This document shows, piece after piece, positions 16,353 through 22,582 of a stretch of DNA of 22,582 nucleotides. Under the pieces are notes generated by a model. That model had not been told where the DNA came from and ran no database searches. It was given only the letters and a program-made list of their open reading frames with translations. Position 1 is the stretch's first letter; the number at the start of each line of letters is the position of its first letter. The stretch spans positions 1 to 22,582 of the forward strand of contig JASHRR010001501.1 of NCBI GenBank assembly GCA_030037185.1. Reading direction: 5' to 3'. The position numbers and the translations under genes are program-made. The stretch is from Xanthobacteraceae bacterium. GTDB lineage: Bacteria > Pseudomonadota > Alphaproteobacteria > Rhizobiales > Xanthobacteraceae.

Positions 16353-17747
16353 ATGGTTATTACGGGGAAATTCGTAGACCGGCGTACGTTCCTGCGCGGC
16401 ACAGGCGCGGCCCTTGCGCTGCCGCTGCTTGACGCGATGACACCGGCCTTGGCCGCTGCCACGGCGCGGCCGATCCGCATGGGGTTCGTCGAAGTCCCGA
16501 ACGGGATCATGAACTTGAAGAACGAGTTTGCACCCGCGGGCGCGGGCGGCCCGCTTCAAGAATTGCCGCACATCCTCCAACCGCTCGCGGATTTCAAGGA
16601 CCGCATGCTGGTATTCTCGGGGCTTGATAACCAGCAAGCCGCGGGCCTCGGGTATGAATTAGGTGGCGATCATCCGCGGGCTTGCACCGCCTGGCTGACG
16701 GGAACTCACGCTAAGATGACCGCCGGCGCCGACTTGCGTGCTGGCGTCTCCGTCGATCAGATCGCAGCCAGGGAGTTCGGCAAAGAGACTCAGCTCGCCT
16801 CGCTCGAAGTCAGCCTGGAATCGGCAGACGTGGTGGGCTCCTGCGAGAACGCCTATAGCTGCGCTTATTACAATACGATCTCATGGCGCGACGAAACTAC
16901 GCCGATGCCGATGGAGAGCCGCCCCCGTGCGCTGTTTGAGCGACTGTTCGGCTCCACGACCGATCCGAAGGCGCGCGCGATCCTGAGGCAGGAGGACCGC
17001 AGCATCCTTGATGCCGTCAACGAGGACGCTAAGCGGCTGCGCATAAAGCTTGGCGCACCGGACCGCGGCAAGATTGACCAGTACTTGGACGCGGTGCGTG
17101 ACGTTGAGCGGCGCATCCAGCGCGCGGAGGCGCAGAGCAAGGACCACGTTCTGCCGGAGATGGCCGGCCCCGCCGGTACCCCGTCGAACTGGTCCGAGTA
17201 CTATAAATTGATGACCGATCTCATGGTTCTCGCCTGGCAAACCGACATGACCCGCGTCTGCACGTTCCAGATCGGCCACGAGACTAGCGCGCGCGCCTAC
17301 CCCGAGCTTGGATTTGGTGACTCCCACCATTCCGTGACGCATCACCACGGCGAACAGGACAAGATCGCGAAGGTCATCCAGATCAACACCTTCCACACCA
17401 AGATGCTGTCCTACTATCTGGACAAGCTGCGCTCCACGCCCGACGGCGACGGCTCGCTGCTGGATCACTCGATGATCCTGTACGGGGCAGCGCTCAGCGA
17501 CGCCAACCTGCACCTCTACACGGATCTGCCGCTGATGTTGGTCGCCGGCGGCGTCAACGGCATCAAGGGCGGACAACATATCCGCTATCCCAACCGCACG
17601 CCGATGGCCAATCTGCTCCTGACGTTGCTTGACAAGGCAGGAGTGCCCAACGTGACCAAGCTGGGCGACAGCTCCGGCAAACTCGAATTGGTGGCGTCCG
17701 CTCCCAAGTCGGCGGATGTGACTCCCGCGCAGCGCAAGACACTCTAG
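16353..17747 (+). CDS. Tat-type exported DUF1552 protein
   Basis: This 464-residue protein has an N-terminus DRRTFLRGTGAALALPLLDA (twin Arg at 10-11, then a mild hydrophobic core), typical of a twin-arginine signal, so a folded or cofactor-bearing periplasmic protein is likely. The body matches DUF1552: MGFVEVPNGI, FSGLDNQQA, GGDHPRACTAWLTG, ILDAVNEDAKRLR, YLDAVRDVERRIQ and ILYGAALSDANLH. The family's HxxSHH box appears as HSVTHH (326-331), with Thr in place of Ser. Function is unknown. Family members are often next to DUF1592/DUF1588-type cytochrome-like proteins, but none is in this window; upstream is pseudogene debris. AGGAG lies about ten bases before the ATG. Length is normal and no break is seen. 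Confidence 0.9.
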   Translation: MVITGKFVDRRTFLRGTGAALALPLLDAMTPALAAATARPIRMGFVEVPNGIMNLKNEFAPAGAGGPLQELPHILQPLADFKDRMLVFSGLDNQQAAGLGYELGGDHPRACTAWLTGTHAKMTAGADLRAGVSVDQIAAREFGKETQLASLEVSLESADVVGSCENAYSCAYYNTISWRDETTPMPMESRPRALFERLFGSTTDPKARAILRQEDRSILDAVNEDAKRLRIKLGAPDRGKIDQYLDAVRDVERRIQRAEAQSKDHVLPEMAGPAGTPSNWSEYYKLMTDLMVLAWQTDMTRVCTFQIGHETSARAYPELGFGDSHHSVTHHHGEQDKIAKVIQINTFHTKMLSYYLDKLRSTPDGDGSLLDHSMILYGAALSDANLHLYTDLPLMLVAGGVNGIKGGQHIRYPNRTPMANLLLTLLDKAGVPNVTKLGDSSGKLELVASAPKSADVTPAQRKTL

Positions 17748-17779
17748 AGCAGATTCCGGTCACGTTAGACCGCCTTCCT

Positions 17780-17808
17780 TGCATGGCCGGGCTCGTCCCG
17801 GCCATGCA
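17780..17808. repeat. Intergenic palindrome of Bradyrhizobium-like type
   Basis: A perfect 12-bp stem (TGCATGGCCGGG / CCCGGCCATGCA) surrounds the loop CTCGT, 32 bases after the DUF1552 stop. No T-run follows. It resembles a repeat (ATGGCCGGG...CCCGGCCAT) that I recall as abundant between genes in Bradyrhizobium and relatives. It may still aid termination. Confidence 0.6.
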
Positions 17809-18238
17809 TGTTGAGTGGGGGGAAGAAGGACGTGGTTGCTCCCCGAATACTATTTTTCCAACCGGTATTCGATTTCGTATCGGAGCTCGCTCCTGCCCGC
17901 TTTTCGCTTCCACGGTTCCCGATGTTCGTGTCATGCGCGCCTGACTACGACAACTACGTGGTGTTCTGCGGCGACAGCTATTTGTGGCGGCCGGTGGCCG
18001 AGCGATACCGCTTAGGCCTTGGTTTTAGCTAGCTTGCCGATCGCGCGCTCGGCATTGTTCGATGTCTCCTTCTCACATCTTGCGGGAGGGAGAGGACATG
18101 AGGCGCATTTTTCAAATTCCCAACGGCAAAGCCTGTACGCCGGCCTACTCCGCGTTCATTTAGATGAGTACGTCGCACTGCTTCCGGCCACCGGACGAGC
18201 TTCTGAGGTTCCTAAACGAGCTGTAGAGCACCGGAGAT
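17809..18238. other. Intergenic region, no supported gene
   Basis: About 430 bases with short open frames only. One plus-strand piece (18164-18226) reads RPPDELLRFLNEL then a stop, resembling the start of a ferritin-like small protein family, but it is too short and broken to call. Confidence 0.35.
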
Positions 18239-18316
18239 AATGCCGAGCGCACGATTGGCAAAGCTGGCCAAATCAAGTCTAAGCGGCATCGCTCGGCATT
18301 TTCCGGGACTCGGCAT
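18239..18316. repeat. Recombinase-element end with inverted and 17-bp-spaced repeats
   Basis: AATGCCGAGCG (18239-18249) and CGCTCGGCATT (18290-18300) are perfect 11-bp inverted repeats. TCGGCAT also occurs at 18293-18299 and 18310-18316, exactly 17 bases apart, as in both ends of the mini-element at 12585-13168. It lies at the 3' side of the recombinase remnants and is probably the end of that element. Confidence 0.5.
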
Positions 18317-18344
18317 TCTGACGGAAGTCGTCAGCCGAGGCCCG

Positions 18345-18514
18345 CGGCTCGCAGTTGGACCTCGTAACCCGATCTGCCGCGACAAGACATAGAAGGTGCG
18401 ATGCGCGTCTGCTTTATCCAGCCGGTTTCCGGTTCCCGACGTAAACACATAGGGAGAGGCGCGTCCTTCCAGGAAGCGCTTGCGTCGCTGCAGATATTTG
18501 ACCAGAACTGTCTC
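18345..18514 (-). pseudogene. Internal fragment of a tyrosine recombinase
   Basis: LVKYLQRRKRFLEGRASPYV then FTSGTGNRLDKADAHRTFYV then LSRQIGLRGPTASRGPRL matches the stretch just before the HxLRH box in one member of recombinase trios. It is joined in frame to the C-terminal part of the upstream recombinase (DHRNPETV), evidence of a deletion fusion. The catalytic C-terminus is absent. Confidence 0.55.
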
Positions 18515-19520
18515 GGGATTGCGGTGGTCCAGTATCTGTCCGATTTCGGGCAGTGAGGCCCCGCGCCGCAACATCTCGCTCGCCAGGCGTGCCAGAACTG
18601 ATGTGCGCCTTTTGATGGTGAATCTATTCCAGTTCGGATGAGTGCGTGCCTAACGACAGAGAGGACTGCCACCGAGCTTTTGAAGCCCTGAATGGGTGCC
18701 CGCGAACGGAGGAACAGTCTACGGTTGGTGCTGATGGGGCGACCGATCTTGAGGTAGCCGGCAATCGCTTCACCAACCTCGACTGGCAACGGCAACAGCA
18801 TGGCCGCCTTTGCCGCGTACACGCAAGGCCGCGGCTTGCCAATCGACGTCATCCAATTCAAGGGCGACGATGGCGCCAGCCCTCAACCCCGATCGGGCGA
18901 GCAACAGTAAATCGCGTAATCTCGACTGCCGACAGCGCTACGACGGTTGCAGCTTGCCAAGACTCGCCGCAGGTGACTCGGTGCCATCGATCTCGAGATC
19001 GAAGGCATCGACCAATTGGCGACCCTGGGAACTGCGGCAGAAAGATTGATGGTTACGTCACCCCGGTAGCGCAGATAATTCAGGAATGAACGCAAGGCTG
19101 CGCGCACCACGTGATGGCGCAAGGCTGTACACACACACGCTGCCGTCTTGCGAGACCCACGCGCAGCCTGATGTGAACGAACGTGATTACATCGATAATG
19201 CGGAGCGCAGATAGATTGAGACAGCCTTCGCCAAAAATTTGTGCCAAGAATTCGCGGGCTACTCTCGAATAGGCACCGACTGTGACTGGTGCGACCGCGC
19301 GCTCTTCGCGAAGGTAAAGCGCGTATTGGTCCAATAAGCGGTCCAGCGGCGTGCTCTGCTTGCATTCCTGCCGCTGCGCGACAATTCCCTCCTTACAAAG
19401 GAGGTCCAATAGCTGGCTCAAGCCGACGATATCGTCGGTCCTTGGGCGTAGATGTCGAGCACGATGTCGCAGGTAGCACTCTGCGTGCTCGGCTGAAAGG
19501 TCTTTCAAACTGATCGCGCG
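18515..19520 (-). pseudogene. Tyrosine recombinase with several frameshifts
   Basis: Reading from 19520 down: DLSAEHAECYLRHRARHLRP, then LDQYALYLREERAVAPVTVG (N-domain); a shift near 19110 into ALRSFLNYLRYRGDVTINLS and SCNRRSAVGSRDYAIY; another into LLPLPVEVGEAIAGYLKIGR, RLFLRSRAPIQGFKSS and IDSPSKGAHQFWHAW (about 18615-18580); then EMLRRGASLPEIGQILDHRN. These are the ordered segments of one tyrosine recombinase of about 400 residues. At least three frameshifts exist, and the HxxR box is HQFW, so the second catalytic Arg is lost. The gene cannot be active. Confidence 0.72.
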
Positions 19521-19525
19521 ATTCC

Positions 19526-19972
19526 TCACGCGGTGGCATTCAGCCGGACGGCTTCCGAAATGCGCGAGCCCGCCGCGTAGCAGGTGGTCAGGATGACCTG
19601 ATGTTTGTTGCACTCTACGCAGCTGAGGAAATGCCGGACTTCTTCAGGGCTCAAGACGACGGGGAGCTTCTGTGGTTTGTTGGGAAGCGGGATGTCTTCT
19701 CCAAAGACCCAGTCCTTCTTGAGGGTAACCTTGTAAAGGAACCCGAAGCGCCGCAACAGCCAAATGTATCGAATTGGGCGCCAGCTTCTTCGCTTCTTCT
19801 CGTTCGTGAGGTAGATCTGATAGCTCCGGATGTGTTCGCGGGTCTAAGCATTCGGGGACGTTCGGAAGTAGCGTGCGAACAGCGAAACCTGCTGGAGATA
19901 CGACGCCTGCGTAGGCGGTGACAGACTCCGCACCTGCATGTCCTCGGTCATCCGTTGTCGAAGAATAGTCAT
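19526..19972 (-). pseudogene. N-terminal half of an IS91-associated type integrase
   Basis: The ATG at 19972 follows AAAGGAG and begins MTILRQRMTEDMQVRSLSPP, TQASYLQQVSLFARYFRTSP, then NA and an in-frame TAG. Later come REHIRSYQIYLTNE, a frameshifted stretch, and FLYKVTLKKDWVFGEDIPLP, PVVLSPEEVRHFLSCVECNK and VILTTCYAAGSRISEAVRL. This is the core-binding domain and start of the catalytic domain of a tyrosine integrase I recall from IS91-like elements. It is cut at about 19526, where the next recombinase fragment begins, so the catalytic His-x-x-Arg and Tyr are gone. Confidence 0.72.
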
Positions 19973-19984
19973 GAGAAGCTCCTT

Positions 19985-20027
19985 TGCGACACGAAAGCGC
20001 TGCAAGCAGCGCCTTCAGCGTGTCGCA
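19985..20027. repeat. Nested hairpin in the leader of the dead integrase
   Basis: Outer arms TGCGACACG (19985-19993) and CGTGTCGCA (20019-20027) enclose inner arms GCGCTGC (19997-20003) and GCAGCGC (20006-20012). It lies just upstream of the ribosome binding site of the integrase starting at 19972. It may be a leader hairpin or a recombination site. Confidence 0.5.
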
Positions 20028-20115
20028 TTCGAGCTTCATCGGGAATGCAGGAAGATCAGCCAGGTCGCACCGGATCTTGCCACGAGTCGCTACCGCAAAG
20101 CGGTTTAGTCCAATT

Positions 20116-20140
20116 CCTCTTATGCCCTCGGCATAAGAGG
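20116..20140. repeat. 25-bp perfect palindrome
   Basis: CCTCTTATGCC (20116-20126) and GGCATAAGAGG (20130-20140) are perfect 11-bp arms around CTC. It contains one TCGGCAT, the heptamer found at the other recombinase-element ends. It directly precedes the integrase fragment at 20138. Confidence 0.55.
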
Positions 20141-20200
20141 CACTGCTTTGCTACTCACCTGCTTGAGCAGAATATCGATATCCGCGTGATTCGATTGCAC
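20138..20200 (+). pseudogene. C-terminal fragment of an integrase
   Basis: RHCFATHLLEQNIDIRVI matches the HxLRHCFATHLLE box region of IS91-associated integrases, normally followed by QxLLGHxKLxTTxxYTxV. Here the frame diverges after IRVI (reading RLHCNRRC), so the GH box and tyrosine are missing. It is on the plus strand, opposite to the N-terminal half at 19526-19972, so it is a separate piece or an inverted one. Confidence 0.55.
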
Positions 20201-20283
20201 TGTAACCGTAGATGCGACCCTTGCTGAGAGTTCACTTCCTACGCAATCTACATCGCCGGAACCAGGCTTGGGAGCGGCTCCGG

Positions 20284-20865
20284 TTACGTCCGCTGGCGCG
20301 TCTTTGCCGCCTCCTTGTCCATGGCCGCCGCCTTCCTCTTGGCCGCCATGTAGCGCTTTCTGGCCGCTATGAAGTCCGCGGCGGTGCCACCGCGATCGGG
20401 GTGGGCAGCAGCCATCGCCATCTTCAGGGCGAGGAGGTCTGGCGCCTCTGGTCCAGGATCACGCTTAGGTATCGTGTGGTCGAACGAAGCAAACAATCGG
20501 GATAAGTACTGGACGAACGCCGATCCCTTTGCCGGCGAGGCTGGGCGGGCGGCACGTTTGGCGGCGTTCAATTCTTTCAGTTTGGCGCTGGCGAACTTGG
20601 CGGAAAAACCTGCGAGCGTTGCCGTGCGATCTGCAATCTCCTCGACAGCGGCACGGGCGGCGGTGATCGCAGCATCCTCGGTATCTGCCCAGCCGTGGCG
20701 TTCGGCCGTATTATCAAGAGATGCTGCCGCCCAGACTGCCCAGAACCAGCGTTTGCCGGAGCGGCAGCGGCCGTATTGGACGAACCGGTAATCCTTGTTC
20801 TTGCGGCTTCGGCCGTAGGTTTCCCCGCCAGTGCCCGAGCCATCGTTCCGGAATATGTTCTGCAT
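20284..20865 (-). CDS. Protein with C-terminal J domain
   Basis: This is a 193-residue protein. The N-terminal half (about 1-65) reads DYRFVQYGRCRSGKRWFWAV, a basic aromatic segment of unknown fold, then an Ala-rich helical middle (65-110). The C-terminus has a J-domain core, DLLALKMAMAAAHPDRGG then TAADFIAARKRYMAAKRK, with the HPD tripeptide at 155-157 that stimulates Hsp70 ATPase. A J domain at the C-terminus is unusual for a DnaJ co-chaperone, so this is probably a specialised partner of DnaK. The ATG at 20865 is preceded by AAGGGCG. It sits between the integrase fragment and a dead IS110 transposase, possibly as cargo of a former mobile element. The frame is intact. Confidence 0.75.
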   Translation of the reverse strand: MQNIFRNDGSGTGGETYGRSRKNKDYRFVQYGRCRSGKRWFWAVWAAASLDNTAERHGWADTEDAAITAARAAVEEIADRTATLAGFSAKFASAKLKELNAAKRAARPASPAKGSAFVQYLSRLFASFDHTIPKRDPGPEAPDLLALKMAMAAAHPDRGGTAADFIAARKRYMAAKRKAAAMDKEAAKTRQRT

Positions 20866-21019
20866 GGTTTCGCCCTTAGGCTCCGTTAGGCTCTACGAGG
20901 CCGGTCACCTCATCCTGACCAGGTATTGAAGCGGATAGGTCGGCCAATCTACCCTGCGCGGCATTCTGCGTGGCTTCGGCCTGAAGGTCGGCAAGACGAC
21001 GCCGGTGCAGTTCGAAGGA

Positions 21020-21422
21020 CGTAGCTCCTTGTGCACCAGTTTGCGCGCGGTCAGCATGGCGCGCGTCTCCTGAGCCTCCATCGACTTGCAAGGCCGGAAC
21101 CAGCCCAGGCGCATCAATTCGGCAATCCCACGTGCTGCCTTGCGGTCGGTCTTGACCGGCATGATCTTGAACGCGTTGCGCACGTGTCGCGTCTCCCAAA
21201 GCTCCACCGCGAATGCAGCCTGTCGCGTCGTCGCATAAAGCCATTGCATAGCGGTCCAGCCTCCAGACCGATGTGGGTCAAGGTTACGCCAACCTCACTC
21301 AACCAAGCGATGCGCCGTTGGTTGGCTCGAAACCTTGCCTTCCCGACGACTTTGCCGTCGGCATCGATGACGCAAATGCATGACTCTTCCAAAGACACAC
21401 CGATTCCTGCATAGTAATTGAT
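21020..21422 (-). pseudogene. IS110-family transposase, N-terminal half, inactivated
   Basis: The intact family begins MNYYAGIDVSLEESCICVVD. Here NYYAGIGVSLEESCICVIDA has Gly for the first catalytic Asp, and the start codon position (21420-21422) reads ATC behind a good GAGGAACGACC ribosome site. It continues VTLTHIGLEAGPL (Glu kept), then a frameshift near 21250 into FAVELWETRHVRNAFK and MPVKTDRKAARGIAELMRLG, where KTDRxDA has lost its second Asp. Homology ends near LTARKLV (about 21020). The start loss, two lost acidic residues, a frameshift and the truncation make it dead. Confidence 0.75.
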
Positions 21423-21667
21423 GGTCGTTCCTCAATGAGGCTTGGAGCTGGCAACGCCAGACTCCGTTCACTTGACACCTTGCATTCCGAGGGACGACCC
21501 ATTCCGGCCCGTTACCCCATCTACCCTGGTGCTTTATGTCGTCGGTACCGAGGTCGGTGTTCCCTTGGTGCGATTAAGCCCGCAAAGAAGTAGAGCCGGG
21601 GTTCTTGGAGCACCTCGAACTGTCGACACGGGCCATGGCTGGCCCCGGAGCACGTGTTCTAGAGTCT
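21423..21667 (-). other. Upstream non-coding part of the IS110-type element
   Basis: About 245 bases before the dead transposase start contain no gene. In IS110 elements the non-coding region 5' of the transposase carries the promoter and the bridge RNA that pairs with target and donor DNA. This is a candidate for such a remnant. A TCTAGAGTCTAGA palindrome (21659-21671) lies near its outer side. I cannot assign the actual element end. Confidence 0.3.
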
Positions 21668-22392
21668 AGATATACGGGACCCCACACCGACGACGCAACA
21701 CGGAAGGGGGGAGATGGAAGATGGAGCTGCTGCATCCCATCTGGTCTATGGCGCGGGCGGGATTCGCCATACGATAAAAGGCGAGGGCGAGGCGTCCCTC
21801 CGCCGGATTGTCGTCTGAACAACTGACCAGACGCAGGTCACTTCGCCCAAGCATACGCCAACGGAGGCGGCTGCCCAGCCGCCAAGCCTTGTGCGCACCG
21901 ACCCGAAGAATCAGTTCTGCGGACCGACGCGGCTGTCGTCGTCGCAAGACACGTCAGCGATATCATCGTCGTCGACGCGAGCGAGGTGAGCGAACTGGCG
22001 CGATGGCGAGCTGACTGGATCTACCGGCTGGAGGCGGTGGCCCTCACGGCCGGCGGCAGGTCCTTCCTCCTGTCCACGCGCGCCGCACCAGTTTGCCGAC
22101 CGGTGGCGTCGGCGCACGTGTGGCGCTGGTCAGTCTATCGCTGTCGACACTCGAAGTGTCTGACGACCGAGCCGACGACGGTTTGCGCTGCTGCTTTCGC
22201 GTCGAGAATGCCTCGGGCAAGATCGACCGTTAGACACGGGCAGCGCGCAATTCCCCCTTGTTGTACACGCTGTCCATCGTCATGAAACGCGTGTCAACGT
22301 CCTTCTCCGGAGGTCCGTCCGCCGGTTGAATAAGGCCGTCAGCAGCTGCGTTTTAAGATGGACATCGAGGTCGGGGCTGCGAACGCCAGCTC
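21668..22392. other. No supported gene
   Basis: About 725 bases with many short frames on both strands and none convincing. A plus-strand piece (22120-22229, VALVSLSLSTLEVSDDRADD, GLRCCFRVENASGKIDR, stop) looks somewhat protein-like but has no start or upstream context. Probably decayed sequence. Confidence 0.35.
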
Positions 22393-22582
22393 TCAATAGA
22401 AAATGAACTGATTCGGATCGTCGTCGCTGATGGGAAGGTGATAGTCGGCACAGCACTCTTCCGCGCGGTCGGCTTCACAAATTCGCGCAAAGCGCCGAGA
22501 CGGCTCATCGCGCTTCTCGGGCTTGCCTTGCAGAAAGGCGATTGGAATTCATTCCCGTTCCTCCCCTTCGGAATGATGTGGC
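22393..22582 (-). pseudogene. C-terminal part of an unknown protein with an in-frame stop
   Basis: The minus strand reads PHHSEGEERE, TGA, IPIAFLQGKPEKRDEPSRRF, ARICEADRAEECCADYHLPI, SDDDPNQFIFY and a TGA stop at 22393. The open frame on both sides of the single TGA and the balanced residue composition suggest a real gene in which a Trp codon (TGG) became TGA, or a C-terminal tail only. The family is not recognised; the gene continues beyond the window. Confidence 0.3.

Noticed and set aside
16881..17579. 232-residue open frame antisense to the DUF1552 gene
   Set aside because: GC-driven shadow with no recognisable features.
18164..18226. Short plus-strand frame RPPDELLRFLNEL resembling the start of a ferritin-like small protein
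   Set aside because: Only about 20 residues before a stop; too little to distinguish from chance.
1..22582. CRISPR array
   Set aside because: No evenly spaced repeats with variable spacers were seen; the only regular spacing is the 17-base TCGGCAT pair at recombinase-element ends.

Overview
This is a GC-rich, Alphaproteobacteria-type window. Bradyrhizobium or a close relative (Bradyrhizobiaceae) is my best guess. The reasons are the intergenic palindrome at 17780-17808, which resembles a repeat I associate with that family, the style of the exported proteins, and the rhizobial-type mobile-element debris. This is inference from pattern recognition; no search was run.

Left part (1-10.4 kb): the C-terminal tail of an unknown gene and a strong terminator are followed by a patch resembling the 3' end of a group II intron. 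Then comes a set of exported proteins, most of them beta-propellers: an LVIVD-type repeat protein (minus strand), a six-repeat kelch protein (plus), a PQQ-dependent alcohol dehydrogenase-like quinoprotein (minus), a small two-helix membrane protein, a lactonase-like metallo-beta-lactamase-fold hydrolase (plus) and a second, closely related PQQ dehydrogenase (plus). They do not form one operon. Each has its own ribosome binding site and most have their own upstream region. All five large proteins have signal peptides, so a periplasmic oxidation/hydrolysis module is plausible. Neither dehydrogenase carries a haem domain, and no cytochrome c or PQQ-synthesis gene is present, so both must be supplied from elsewhere.

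Middle (10.4-12.2 kb): an XRE regulator with an MmyB-like ligand domain is divergent from a SnoaL/NTF2-like gene. A perfect 7-bp inverted repeat, a likely operator, lies between them. The SnoaL-like gene ends in a good terminator.

Right part (12.2-22.6 kb) is mostly a graveyard of mobile elements and broken genes. A 584-bp tyrosine-recombinase mini-element with 33-bp terminal inverted repeats appears to sit inside a decayed group II intron. There are three broken GNAT acetyltransferase genes. A collinear series of frameshifted tyrosine recombinases (about 18.3-20.0 kb) is followed by a dead IS110-type transposase. Intact genes here are a 64-residue protein with a leaderless-type promoter (13842), an exported DUF1552 protein (16353) and a protein with a C-terminal J domain (20284).

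The best candidates for something undescribed are the paired PQQ dehydrogenases with an altered metal site flanking a lactonase-like hydrolase, and the 17-bp-spaced TCGGCAT signature shared by the ends of two separate recombinase remnants.
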